Below are positions 47,677 through 58,053 of a DNA stretch of 64,000 nucleotides, piece after piece. Source of the stretch: Isochrysis galbana. Its lineage: Eukaryota > Haptophyta > Isochrysidales > Isochrysidaceae. The DNA is taken from NCBI GenBank assembly GCA_018136815.1, contig CM030933.1:7070676-7134675 (forward strand), in the 5' to 3' direction. A program made the position numbers and the translations under genes. Below the pieces are notes generated by a model that had not been told where the DNA came from, did not search any database, and worked only from the letters and a program-made list of their open reading frames with translations. Position 1 is the stretch's first letter, and each line of letters opens with the position of its first letter.

Positions 47677-50430
47677 TCAGACTCGGTGGGCACTATCGGG
47701 ATCCTCTTCTTCATCGTTGCTCCAGTGCTCGCCATCATCCTTCTCTTCGTGAACTGTGGCCGCAGCCCCGCTGGATGCTGTGGCGCTCACGTGAGAAGAC
47801 GTGTGTGACCGGAGACAACCGTGGCTGTCACGAGTCGAGGATCGACGAATGGATCCACGGAATGCGGGCGTTGCCGTCGAAAGCCGCGAGGAAATGTCTG
47901 AAAGACCTGAGCGCTGCCACAACTTTTCGAACGATTTTCGGATCTGCTCCGGGGCCACTCTCCCTGCTTGATACGAATCTAGCGCTTGGCGTATCTTTTG
48001 TGGTGTCACGTTACGCCGAGTGTAGACTGATAGGCGGAGCCCATGTGCTGCTACAGCTGCAACAATGGCGTCGATAGCAGCCTGTCGCGACGCCGATGTG
48101 AGAGCCCGGAATGCTTTCGTCGGAGGTGGCCCATCGATGGCATTGTTACCAACGCCGAGAGGGGGCGCCAGCATGAGCGTCAGCTCCGCTCTGCATCGCC
48201 CACCTCGGATAAGACATTGGATCAGCTTGAGAGGCAGAACAATCCTCCCCGTAGATTGAGTGCTTCCATTCTCGCTCCTGTGGGAGCGCCCAAAGAGTGG
48301 GCTGAAGATTACATGTGCACCGGTGACATAGAGTCTGCCCATCTTGCCAGCATGGTAGCACAAAAACACGGCAACTCCTCGCTCAAAGAGCTCACCATCA
48401 CAAGCTGTGTCGGTAGCCGTCGAGCTCGACACCCCAGTATTTTGCGCGTATGGCTGCACATAGACCTCTTTCTCCATTTCCACCCAGGATACTCTGCCCG
48501 TATTGCTGCACCGAGGATCGGAAGCGTCGTTTGTATTATTGTCCCGCTTTGAGTCTTTTTTATGGAAGGCGCTCTTCGTCGGTGAATTCGAGGAGCGACC
48601 CCATATCGGCAACCGTGATGGTGAGGAGGCGTGATTGTGCCGCTCAGGATCTTCACCGCCTCGGTCAGACTCGAGCCATTCTCCCTGAGCTAGTTCTTGA
48701 AGACAGTTCAAGCACTCACGCATCTCCCAAACGGCCGCCTCTTTCTCCAAAGGCAAGTTTACGCTACTCGGACTCACCTCGCGAACACTACTCGTAGCCC
48801 CATCGTCTTCGGAGGCGCAGCTTGCGGTACGGACGAATAGATTTCGTGTAGAGAAAGGCGAGGACTTTCTGGGAGAGGAAACGATGTCGTGTCCGACGGC
48901 CATCGCCTTGCCGAGAAACCCTGAGGGCACCCTCCTAGCTCTATCTTGTGTCGGTCCTGGCAAGGATTCCGAGGTGGTCGCGACTTCCGTGCCTTTTGGC
49001 TTGTACGAACGCCATCCACGGGGAGTTGCTGTGCGCGTAGGCGGAGTATACATTTGGGGGGAGAGATAGTGGTCCGCAGCATCACGCAGCCGTCGTGCCG
49101 CATAATACCGTCGCCATTCGGCTAGTGCAGGCAGGTTGAGGATGGCCCGCGCATCGGGGCGCGCAGAGGGTGCCTACGGGAGCATGTGTGGCCCTTTAGA
49201 GGACAATTCGGGGGCTTTGTGCTGATTCTAAGTGACTAAGGTATAGGTGCCGCCGCGATGATTGGAACTCACCGCTGTAAGACAGGACCGGAGGAGATGA
49301 AGTAATTCGGCATTTTTTCCACGCGGAGTCTCATAATGTCCTGAACGAATCTTCATTGCGAGCTGTGGAAGTGAGCGGCCAACGAATGGCAGCTCGAGGG
49401 TGAGCATCTGATACAGGACAATGCCAATCGACCAGACGTCGCTCTTTGGCGAGAATGGCGCGCCAACAAGCAATTCCGGCGCGAGATAGTACGGGGTGCC
49501 CGCCAGCGCACTGGGACTCTCAGCTTGATTGCAAGTGCTCGATTCGCCTACAATCAAACAACCTTCACTTGTACACTTCGCAGACGTGCCATCACACGCA
49601 GTCGTGTCAGTCATTGGAAGCTGCGCGCTGATGCCAAAATCTCCCAAGAAGACGAGCGATGCCGCATTGGGTGCACGTGCAAGAAAAATGTTGGCCGGTT
49701 TTATATCTCGATGCACCACTCCCTTGGCGTGACAGTGTGCAGCCGCAGAGATTAGCTGGACAAGAATGCGAGTGCATTGCTCGTCGTGTAAACCCTGTGC
49801 CCCTGGCCTTCCTGCTGCAGATGCGGCCTCTCGATCAGCGCGAAGACGATCAATCAGCTGCTGAAGATCACCACCAGCAGCATAGTCCATGACGAGGCAC
49901 AAGCGGCTTGGCATAGCTCCACTTGATTCCAGGATGAAGGAGTCATGCACACGTACAATTGATGCATGCCGCAGTGAGCGCAAGAGCGCCAGTTCGCGCG
50001 ATGCGGCCTCGGACTGCTTGCACACCTGAGTGTGAATGGCAAATGATCCAGCAATCAGGTTTCACGCACGACAAGGGCCCTGCTTGAAAGATGAGTGAAA
50101 GAGAGATTATCTCACCTTGAGAACTAGAAGCCGTGCATCTTCTTGACGGCGGACCACATGGACGGTTGATGCACCTGAAGAGAGCGTCTGCACGATGCGA
50201 TAGCGAGAGGATAGCTGCGCGGGATCCTGCATCCGTATGCTATTGTTGTTGTTGTCGCCCGAGTACAAGCTGCCCAAGCTCCGCATACTGCCTACGCCGG
50301 TCCTCGAGAAGCGCCCTGAAACCCTGACAAATACTGGATTTGCATTCGACTGGCTTGGGCGCGCGCCGCTGGCTTGCGGCGCGTCGGCACTCTCCTCTGT
50401 ACTGCTGGCTGTCGAGCTGCTGGCAAGCAT
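47677..50430 (-). CDS. NEK-family Ser/Thr kinase with C-terminal GRAM/PH-like domain
   Basis: Three exons from ATG 50430: 50116-50430, 49273-50025 and 47677-49173, with 90- and 99-nt GT-AG introns; 854 residues. The kinase domain spans residues about 75-385. It has the ATP Lys in LLVLK at the exon 1/2 border, YAAGGDLQQLI, HRDIKPAN at 210-217, DFGISAQL at 234, GTPYYLAPELL and SDVWSIGIVLYQMLTLELPF. The final helix is split by intron 2 (LRSCLTA, then APSARPDARAILNLPAL). The glycine loop is degenerate (LSSGASTVH). After a disordered, basic stretch comes a GRAM/PH-like fold (ELFERGVAVFLCYHAGKMGR, LYVTGAHVIFSPLFGR, RIVLPLKLIQCLI) that may bind phosphoinositides. A coiled/helical tail ends in an acidic cluster. 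NEKs act at centrosomes and cilia; with BBS8 nearby this fits a flagellate. Confidence 0.85.
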
Positions 50431-50748
50431 GCCGCTCCACCGCGTGCGATGCGCGCGCGGGGGGGAGGGGGCACGGCCCGGGGCGGCCAGGGGGGGGGAG
50501 GGGGGCGGACGAGCGCAGCGAGAGAGGCCCGAGCGAGCGCGGCGGTTTCATGGAATCTAGCGAGTGCGCATAAAGGGTAAAGTAGTCCTCTAGGAGAACA
50601 ATAGCTCTAGGAGGAGAAGAGAAAGGGAGGTGGAAAAGAAAGCCGGTCGGTCGTCGTCGTAAGCAGAGGTTGTTCCTCCGGAGCTGTGAGACGAGGAGGA
50701 TAGAGCGAGAGAATAATAGCAGGGAGACCGTCTTTGGGGCGAGCTCGC
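50431..50748. promoter_or_regulatory. Bidirectional promoter region of NEK and TenI-like genes
   Basis: 318 bp separate the two divergent start codons. It contains a G-rich tract (50459-50511) and, in the centre, cctctaggagaacaatagctctaggagga (50587-50615), a degenerate form of the CTCTAGAG element seen upstream of TTC8 and TTI1. Confidence 0.45.
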
Positions 50749-51711
50749 ATGCCGACGGCGCCACTGCGGCCCCCACCGGCACGCGGTCTGCTTGTGATCT
50801 CGCCGGGCGTGGGCCAGGCGCACATGGACAGCCTGTACCGTGCTGCGTGTGCCCTCTCGGCCGTTGGCGTCCGCAGGCTCCTCCTCCGCGAACCGGCGCT
50901 TGATGCACAGCAAGTCCGCTCACTCGCCGCACGCTTGCTTGCTCGCTACCCACGTGACGGCCTCTTGCTCCACGAGAAGTGCGCAGGTGCCCGCGAGGCT
51001 GCGGGCGCGCTTGGATTAGGACTGCATCTCTCTGGTAGTGCCGATTGGGCTGCAGAGCGCCGACGCACCAGTGGCCCTCTCGGAGTGTCTGCTCACTCTG
51101 TGAATGAGGTGATGCTGGCTGCGCAGATGGGGCTGGAGTGGGCCTTCCTCTCGCCCGTCTTCCAGCCCACCTCAAAGCCTCTGGACACGCGCCCACATCT
51201 GGGGGAGACTGCAATCGTTTCTGCTCAGCGCGCATGCCCTACTATAGTCGTACATGCACTTGGGGGTATTAAGCCTGACAATGCAGCAAGCTTGACACAA
51301 GCAGGAGTAGGTGGGATCTGTGTGCTTGGTGGTGTTTGGAAGCTGAATCGTGATGGCTCTGCTGAGGCCAACACGGAAGCTGCGAAGCGATACGTCGGTG
51401 CCATTGAGGATGCGATGCGGCTGAGAGGAGGCTTGCGTTTTTCTATCCCTCACTTTGCAAGAAGTCGCCGCCCACGGCACCCTGTTGCAAAATTGGGTGA
51501 TGCCAAAGGGCAACCAAGAGGAATTGGCTCGGTTGTTGGCTACTTGCATGGTGGGAAATATCAGTTCGGGCCAGTAGCCGCGACGAGTGCCGACGATTTT
51601 GCCGCATCGCTTGCAGCGGGCGGACGACACGTCAGCTGGGATAGTGGCGAGTATCAGGAGACGTGGATGAGGCTGAATCCCAATTTGGCACGAGTGCGGG
51701 ATAGGGTTTAG
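50749..51711 (+). CDS. TenI/ThiE-like (thiamine phosphate synthase superfamily) protein with extra C-terminal domain
   Basis: 320 residues from ATG 50749. The first 215 form a TIM-barrel of the TMP-synthase/TenI superfamily: LLLREPAL at strand 2, GLHLSGS, LGVSAHSVNEVMLAAQMGLE, WAFLSPVFQPTSKPLDTRP (phosphate-loop Ser-Lys-Pro), then VVHALGGIKPDNAASL. ThiE joins the pyrimidine and thiazole halves of thiamine; TenI proteins tautomerise the thiazole. The ThiE pyrimidine-binding residues (QxRxK) are absent, so a TenI-like role is more likely. A 100-residue C-terminal part (VGYLHGGKYQFGPVAATSAD, then ETWMRLNPNL) matches nothing I recognise. Divergent from the NEK gene. Confidence 0.8.
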   Translation: MPTAPLRPPPARGLLVISPGVGQAHMDSLYRAACALSAVGVRRLLLREPALDAQQVRSLAARLLARYPRDGLLLHEKCAGAREAAGALGLGLHLSGSADWAAERRRTSGPLGVSAHSVNEVMLAAQMGLEWAFLSPVFQPTSKPLDTRPHLGETAIVSAQRACPTIVVHALGGIKPDNAASLTQAGVGGICVLGGVWKLNRDGSAEANTEAAKRYVGAIEDAMRLRGGLRFSIPHFARSRRPRHPVAKLGDAKGQPRGIGSVVGYLHGGKYQFGPVAATSADDFAASLAAGGRHVSWDSGEYQETWMRLNPNLARVRDRV

Positions 51712-52475
51712 CCGAAGTGGCAGCAGTCGCTCTGCCCCCGTCTCAATCGCCTAGCAGGCTCTCGAACTGTTCGGTTCAGTCATCCTATCTTAGGAGATGA
51801 GAATTGCACCATTGTTGCGCTGGTGAGGGCAGAGTATTCGTGCCGAACCTGGGAGTCTATTGTTGATGCTCTAGGCCAACCTATTAATGGATCGGTGCCA
51901 GCTGAGCCTGCGGCGGGAACACTAGCTCCTCGCGGTGGGGCCAACAACGCTTGCGACGAGACCAAGCCGTATCCACATTGAGTAGTGGTTAGTATGGGTC
52001 TCCACGTCGATGGACAAGTTTGCAAAGTCGACGAGGCATGGTACTTAGCAAGCGCGAGCAAGCGGCTTTTTGCTTCTAATCAAAACTTAGGAAAAGCAGT
52101 GGTCGTACGCTCTTCAGTTTCTAGACGATGGCGATTAGTGCTGTCTGATGCATCGCTAGGTGACCATACTGATCAAGGGCAGGCTTGGAAAGGGAAAAGG
52201 AACAACACTCGGCTTGTGGCATTCATTTACCACCATGCAGCTTGCTTGAATCTATGCACGTATCAAGGTGGCGGTGCGTTATGTTTGGAGGAAGAGGGAG
52301 GATGCAGTGGCCGGCGCAGCTGACCGCGGACTTTCCTTTCGAAGCCCTAGAATCGTGGGACGCCGTAGTTCAACCTGCGTCCCTCGTCCTCAGCCAATTC
52401 AAAAAACTGGCCAGTACCAAGACTCTTGTCAGGCGTGAGTTGGGGCTCTCCCTGTCATGCCTTGTGCAAAAAAAT
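51712..52475. other. Gene-free stretch downstream of the TenI-like gene
   Basis: Moderate GC and no recognisable domain in any frame; the open frames on both strands are short and unlike host genes. Confidence 0.4.
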
Positions 52476-52690
52476 TATTTAATATTCTCACCGCACACGC
52501 GGCCGCGGACCCTCTACTTTTTTCACGCTGCAAACTTTCTACACCCCCACTCCCGCGGCCCTTCTCCCCCCGCCAACAGGCAACCCCCCCCGTGCACTAC
52601 TAGGGGGGTGGGGGTGAAGGGCTTAGATATGGTCCGGTGCCCCCCCCCCCCGTGCATCCTTTCTCCCCTTCCTCCTATGCCTACCGGGGA
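52476..52690 (-). mobile_element. SINE 3' end fragment, minus strand
   Basis: The plus strand reads aatattctcaccgcacacgc, ggccgcggaccctctac, ctttctacacccccactccc, then gtgaagggcttagatatggt and ccggtg. This is the reverse complement of the SINE 3' half. It ends at the next hairpin head. Confidence 0.7.
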
Positions 52691-52860
52691 AAAAACTATT
52701 GTTATAGTTTCAGAGATGGAGCGCGCGCCGAATGCTCCCACCTCCCAGCCCCCCGCCGTCACGACGCCCCAAGAGGGTGCAACCTCAGGTTTGGTTGTTT
52801 TTTTCGCAAGTGCCCCCTATGTGGACGGTATAAGTTCTACTTAAAGTACCCCCTTATTAA
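52691..52860 (+). mobile_element. LINE 5' fragment with hairpin head
   Basis: Stem AAACTAT / ATAGTTT around loop TGTT (52693-52710), then CAGAG and ATG 52716: MERAPNAPTSQPPAVTTPQE, stopping at 52844. It is a further variant of the head, with a different loop. No more of the element is recognised. Confidence 0.6.
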
Positions 52861-52937
52861 GGTACAAACGTGCAGGTTTCAGATGGTAATATCGCATGTA
52901 TGTGCGCAGCAGATGAAAGAAGTGCCGGACGCGGGCC

Positions 52938-53644
52938 CATGTTAGAACTGAGCGTGCGTTTCCGGCCGTTGGGTGCTTAGGTGCGGGTTTTGCCTACAGA
53001 GAGAGCGTCTTCAGGCTTTTGTCGAACACGCGATGACTGAGGACCGTTCGATCGAGCCGGCAACTGACGCGGTCGTAGAGGGTTCGTTGATTGCTGTTTG
53101 CGGGAATATGTCTGAGAGGTCATAGTAAGAGTCGGGTCTGACAGTGTCTGCCATCGAACGCTATGAGCGAAATGGTAGACGGAAGGCCGGAGGGTCGGTC
53201 GCAACGCGTGGCGTTGGTTGGAGAGTAGAGACGAGACTAGCTAGCGAGCTAGTGGGAGAGAGAGAATGAGAATGAGAGCTTCTTAGGTCCAAGGTAGACA
53301 CGAGAGGCTACAGAACGAGGTCCCAACGAAGCTAAGGACACTGAACCACACACACTAAACCAAACGGGGCGAAAACTAACCACACCTGGACGGACGGCCA
53401 AGCGTCGGCACCAGGGCAATTCGGCAACGCGCAAACATGCGACGGAGGAGTCGGCACAACGAGGGCAGACCTCGCTGGGGGAGCTGCGACCGAGGTATAA
53501 CAGAAGACAGACGACAATCGTGGAACGTTTGATGACATCAAGAGAAAGTAGGAGAAGAGGCGATATACCCATCAACGAGACCTTGAGACTTAAAATAACT
53601 CACAGGTTATAAGTAAAAAGTCTGTCCTCGTATGGAATACGACA
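52938..53644 (-). repeat. Possible LTR, minus strand
   Basis: In minus sense it begins TGTCGTATTCCATACGAGG at 53644, preceded by agtcggggag, like the gypsy LTRs that start TGTCGCATTC after a G run. The far end may be tgttagaac at 52939. No partner or duplication was found, so this is tentative. Confidence 0.35.
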
Positions 53645-54151
53645 CTCCCCGACTAAATTCGAGTCGTCTCGACGAGCGGCATGGAAAGAGATCAAATCAA
53701 CCGAAACAGAAGAAATCCCTAATTAGAACAACGAGGCGAGAGAAGCCAAAGATAACCGAGAAACCGAACGTTGAAAGCGATGCTTAAAATAGAAGACGAG
53801 AGCACCCGTGGGCCCTTTGAGCACAAATTCGGAAGCTTGACGCGGCGACCTATTTGTACGCATCGTCCCACCCATTTCTCCCTTTTACAGGAGTTTTGCT
53901 CGGGTGTTGCGGTGGGTGCAACCGCAGACGACACGCGCCTCATCTCCCGCAAATAGCGGCAATCAACGGAGAACGAGAAACGATCTGCAACAACAACGAA
54001 AGCGAGGGAATGATTCCGAAGACACGCGAGATGCAGTGAGCTACGATCCTTGATGACTCTATTATTAGAGCGAGGGAGGGGAGTCGCATAGGGGGGAGGA
54101 GAGGAAAGGCAGCGGACGGAGCGTCGAGCGACGGCAGCGAGCGACCGAGCG

Positions 54152-54618
54152 ATGATGAGTGAGGAGGAGATCGACCTCCGCTGCACCGAGCTCCGGAAGT
54201 ACTTCGTAGAGGCGCGCAATGGCTACATGACGAAAAGATGGCCAAGATGATGAAGAGCCCGACGGGCAACCCCGACGTGGAGCTGACCGAGGTGGAGACA
54301 ATGGCGGCGAAGCTCGAGGCGCGGCGTAACCATAACGACTTGATGGCGCGCATGGTGATGGACGCGAACAAGGAGCGCGATGTCCTTCGCCTACAAGTCC
54401 ACTGCCATCAAAAGGCAAAGTTGGAATGGGAGGAGGAGGTCACGGAGTGGCGTAAAAAATTCGACGAATGCTACACCATGTACAAGATGATGGAGAGCCT
54501 TTGGAAGGACGAGCTCGACAAGGGCGTAGGACTTCTGCGGCTGCTGGCGGCGGCACGTGGGCCCAACCGGTCTTGCTGCGTTGGTCGGGAGCTCGCCAAG
54601 TGCCGTATCTCTTTTTGA
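54152..54618 (+). pseudogene. Coiled-coil protein fragment with frameshift, possibly retroelement gag
   Basis: ATG 54152 reads MMSEEEIDLRCTELRKYFVE and ARNGYM. After a one-base shift near 54235 it continues MAKMMKSPTGNPDVELTEVE, then long charged helices (KLEWEEEVTEWRKKFDECYT, MYKMMESLWKDELDKG) to the stop at 54618. The composition suits a coiled coil. No family was recognised; a retroelement structural protein or a broken host gene are both possible. Bases 53645-54151 show no gene. Confidence 0.4.
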
Positions 54619-54639
54619 GCATTGAGGGCGGGCCCGCGG

Positions 54640-55456
54640 GAAAGTCGGCAACTACTTCCGGCAGTGGAGCCGTCCATGGGGCGAATGGATCCACGAGCGG
54701 TGAGGGCACCTCTCGTGTGTCTTCTTGCGACGGCGACGTTGTCGGCGATCGCTCGTCTGTCTCCGCTCCTTCCGCGGGAGGGGGAGCGGTGATTCCTTCG
54801 GGGTGTGCATCGTGGGGTTTGCCTTGCACCTCTCCCCGAATAAAGCGAGAAAGCGACGTCCTCGTCGCGGCGTTGGCCAGGCTGACGGCATCGCGGGCGT
54901 CTGTAGAGCTCCACGATGGGTTAGCAACCCTTGTGGGTCAAAAGAAGTTCCCATTGGTTGCACATCCTGCATTTGTTCGTTATGCTGGTCGAGAATCTGT
55001 TTTTGGTACCTATCCTCCTGTGGGTGATGTGTTTGAAGTGTGGGTGTTTGTCCGTGTGTTTTAACAATGGCAGGGTGTATAGCCTGGCTATGTGTTTCCA
55101 GTTATCTTTTGAGATGTCTAGGCGTTTTCCCCATGCTGTTCTGGCCGTTTGTGGGTGACCGTTGAGTCGGCCTTCCCTATGGGAGATGGGAGGTATGTGA
55201 CTTGGCAGTGGAGGGTGATGTGGTGTCTGTGCTACAGCATGGCTGTCAGCATGGCGTGCTCTATCACGCTGTTCGCGTTGGTCTTGTGGCGGTGCACCCT
55301 GGCTCCAGTGTGCACCTGGCTGGGCGGGTCCAACTGGCAGAGTCGCTTCAGCGACATCGGGATGTCCATGAGCAGATCGTCCAACTCAGCAGGGTAGTCG
55401 GCAGAGAGGGAGGGGAGCGACGCGCGCTCCATGACCCTATCAGTTTACTGATAGTT
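54640..55456 (-). mobile_element. LINE-3: strongly deleted LINE copy
   Basis: Stem CTATCAG / CTGATAG, loop TAAA (55437-55454, minus sense), ATG 55432: MERASLPSLSADYPAELDDL and KRLCQLDPPSQVHTGA, stop at 55232. After a deletion follow, in broken frames, segments matching the LINE-1 C-terminus (HTDKHPHFKHI-like and a CRMC...HKGC knuckle near 54930-54990). The 3' end was not located exactly. Confidence 0.7.
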
Positions 55457-56106
55457 GAGCAACGACCGCTTCTCATTACCACCCTTTTCTAAGCCCAAGC
55501 CCAAGCAAGCAATTAGGTAAGTGTCATAACAAGCCCACGCTCCACACTAACACTTGGAGAAGACCCGTTCCTCCGTTCCTAGACCTCTATAGCCGTAGGA
55601 GGTGCAAACTCAAGGGCTCGCGTGGGTAGCGAATAAAGGGCGGACGCCTCCAATCGAATGGGTGAAACAGACGTCAATAAATAGTGAGGAAGACATGCAG
55701 CATGCACGTACAAGGCGCGTCCCCGTCGTGCGGATTCAAGTGCCTAAGGATATGGTGGTGAAGGAGTTCGTGTGGCAAGTAGCAAGCAAGATAGCGAGTT
55801 CGGCTTGGGCGGAGTCGGCTGTGGCCTCTGCGCCAACAGTATCATGCAGGTTCACATCTCGAGAAGGCGATTCGCAAAAGAGATGAGCCAGTCTTCCTTT
55901 TGTGACACGCGCGCGTCGTGTCTGCGTGACGTTGTGGGGGAGGGGGGTAGGGACTCGATCAGACTCCCATACCAAATCGCGTGCGTGTGCATGCGGGAGT
56001 ATGTACAAGCACAAGAAGCGGCAATGGCGATGATTGGGCGGATCGAAAGGATGTGTAACAACCCATGCGACGACCACATGCGTGTTTCGGGCACGGAAGG
56101 CAGACG
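55457..56106. other. Gene-free stretch
   Basis: No recognisable gene or repeat; the short frames on both strands lack host codon use. Confidence 0.35.
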
Positions 56107-57960
56107 CTACGACCACGCTGGGCCATGGCACAACCTGCTAGCATCTACGTTGACACCACCGTCATCTGAGACGCCTATTGGTAGTCCACTACTCAAAGAA
56201 CGCAAAGACGACCAAAACGAGAGCTTCGGCTGAGCTGGGCTTGAACATGGCGCTGATGTCTCATCGATGCCAATCCGCTCTTCTTCCTGCCCGGAGGGTG
56301 ACTGGTGGTCGGGCGGTGGCCCTGGGCCTAGGACTTCCGAAATTCGCTTGGCCATCGCTCGCTCGTCGGCACGGTGCCACACATCCCATAGAGTTAATCC
56401 ACCGGAGATCGGGGTGGCCCATTCCCAATCCACCGTGCTGAAAACGACAACGGCCTCCTGTAGCTGCCGTATCTCCTCCTCACGCGCCACCATTTCCGAC
56501 CTTACTTCAGCATTCAGCCACGTCGCACGCTCAAGGAGCTGCTCCACCGTCGGATGGGGCAGAGCAACCCCCACGCTGGTGCATTGTGACGCCGATCCAC
56601 TGACACTCTTCCCCCCGGATTCCCTACTGGCAGAGGCTTGGGCGTCAGTCGAGCCTTTGTACGTCGCGTTGGGACTGAATGAAAGGCGAGAGCGGCTGCG
56701 GAACAGGCCTCGCCGCGCGTAGGCGTAGACGCGCTCGAGCGCCGTGGCCACAGTGCGCTGCGCAGACTGCTGGGCATCCAAGAGGTGGAATTCCGATAGT
56801 GCGACCTCTTGGCGGAGCAGCTGGATGCGCAGAGCGAGCATCTCGTGTTGCCGGCTGAGCTCGGCCAGCACAGCAGGTGCGAGCGGGGTACTGCCGCGCC
56901 CAGTTTGTAAGCTCGCAGCTAGGAGATCGGCCCCAGTGCCGCTCAAATGTACCACTGGCACAAGGGCACTGAGTGCGTTGAGCCATCTGGCGCATGCGTG
57001 ATGATCCACGCAGCTAAAGCAGAAGCTACCGGCACGCGCGGTGGCGAGCGAGAACGACTTGGTCTTATCGTTCAACTTACACGTGATCGTTGCCCCCATC
57101 AGCGGGAGCAAGAGCACCGGCGTGATTGCCTCCGAGTGCGAGAGGAGGAGCAATCGGTCCGGCAGCAGAACGCCCCATGCAGCGAGGCTGGCAGGCGCGC
57201 TAGTACGCTGCGGGAACAGTTCAGCCATGTGCAGCACAGGCGGAGGCATCAGCGGCGGGGTCTCACCACCTAGACGAAGAGCGCGATGGATCAGGTCCCT
57301 TTCATCTACGGTATCGGTGCACAACGCGAGCGGCAGCCCACCCTGGAGGTTGACGATGCCAAGGCAGCATGAGTCAGGCACCTTCGAGCTACGGAATTGG
57401 CCGGCGCGGTAGCCCAGGCAGAGCGGCCCGACATCGGCAAGGTCGAAGCTGTACAATACCGTCTCGCCGCCTTGGACGAACAGGGTGCCCTCCTCAGCGT
57501 CAAGCACCAGAGTGCTCAGCAACGTCGTGGGGGAGGATGACGGTAGCCTAACAGCGAAGAAGAAGGTGCCATGGCGTATCGCCGCCTCAATCGGTGCCAT
57601 CCCCGCGTGGCGGCGCGAAAAGATCGCCTCGTCGGGAAGACGCGCGACGGTCCGTGCGAGCCGCTCAACTTTGTGCTCGCGCTCCACGCACTGTTTCAGG
57701 AGCATCGACTGGGCATCGCGCTCAGCAGCCAGCCGGGCACCTAGCCTAGCCTCACGCCGGGCGGTCGCAGCGGCGTTCAGCCTCTCGCCGCCAGCGGGGT
57801 GAAGCATGAGAGGAATGGCCGCGACGTCGGAACCGCTCAAGTGGAGCTTCGCCACGAGCGCCAGCCGACTGGCGAGCCGCATCCGAATCGCGCTCATACC
57901 AGCCTCGCATACCGCGAGTTCTTGGCGCAGTATTTGCTCGATGATGTGATCCTGAGGGGG
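56107..57960 (-). CDS. PH-like domain protein, two tandem PH-type modules (part B)
   Basis: About 617 residues. The likely exon start is after ccctcag at 57961 (DHIIEQILRQELAVCEAGMS), since no ATG precedes it. A coiled coil (about residues 1-120) is followed by a first beta-rich module (HGTFFFAVRLPSSSPTTLLS ... YSFDLADVGPLCLGYRAGQF) and a second, PH-like one (AAWGVLLPDRLLLLSH ... KTKSFSLATARAGSFCFSCV, then ARWLNAL with the closing Trp). Next come another coiled coil (ELSRQHEMLALRIQLLRQEV), low-complexity sequence and an ending with PKLSFWSSLRSLSSGLPIGV. It is probably a membrane-linked adaptor; function unknown. The upstream frame 58054-59031 carries the same two modules, so both may be exons of one gene. 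Confidence 0.6.
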   Translation of the reverse strand, partial: PPQDHIIEQILRQELAVCEAGMSAIRMRLASRLALVAKLHLSGSDVAAIPLMLHPAGGERLNAAATARREARLGARLAAERDAQSMLLKQCVEREHKVERLARTVARLPDEAIFSRRHAGMAPIEAAIRHGTFFFAVRLPSSSPTTLLSTLVLDAEEGTLFVQGGETVLYSFDLADVGPLCLGYRAGQFRSSKVPDSCCLGIVNLQGGLPLALCTDTVDERDLIHRALRLGGETPPLMPPPVLHMAELFPQRTSAPASLAAWGVLLPDRLLLLSHSEAITPVLLLPLMGATITCKLNDKTKSFSLATARAGSFCFSCVDHHACARWLNALSALVPVVHLSGTGADLLAASLQTGRGSTPLAPAVLAELSRQHEMLALRIQLLRQEVALSEFHLLDAQQSAQRTVATALERVYAYARRGLFRSRSRLSFSPNATYKGSTDAQASASRESGGKSVSGSASQCTSVGVALPHPTVEQLLERATWLNAEVRSEMVAREEEIRQLQEAVVVFSTVDWEWATPISGGLTLWDVWHRADERAMAKRISEVLGPGPPPDHQSPSGQEEERIGIDETSAPCSSPAQPKLSFWSSLRSLSSGLPIGVSDDGGVNVDASRLCHGPAWS

Positions 57961-58053
57961 GGACGTGGGCGAACATCTTGAGGAGGGCGAGTACAATATT
58001 CACGAGTAGCTGAGGTGTGGAAAAGGCGCGAGGCACTGCGTGCCAAAGACGGG

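Noticed and set aside
47775-48797. Plus-strand open frames of 100-170 codons within the NEK gene
   Set aside because: They are antisense to exon 3, whose frame is continuous, spliced in phase to the kinase and carries a recognisable fold.
53015-53650. A complete LTR retroelement between 52938 and 54650
   Set aside because: Only one LTR-like edge (TGTCGTATTCC on the minus strand) could be seen; no partner, target duplication or pol sequence was found, so it is listed only as a tentative LTR.
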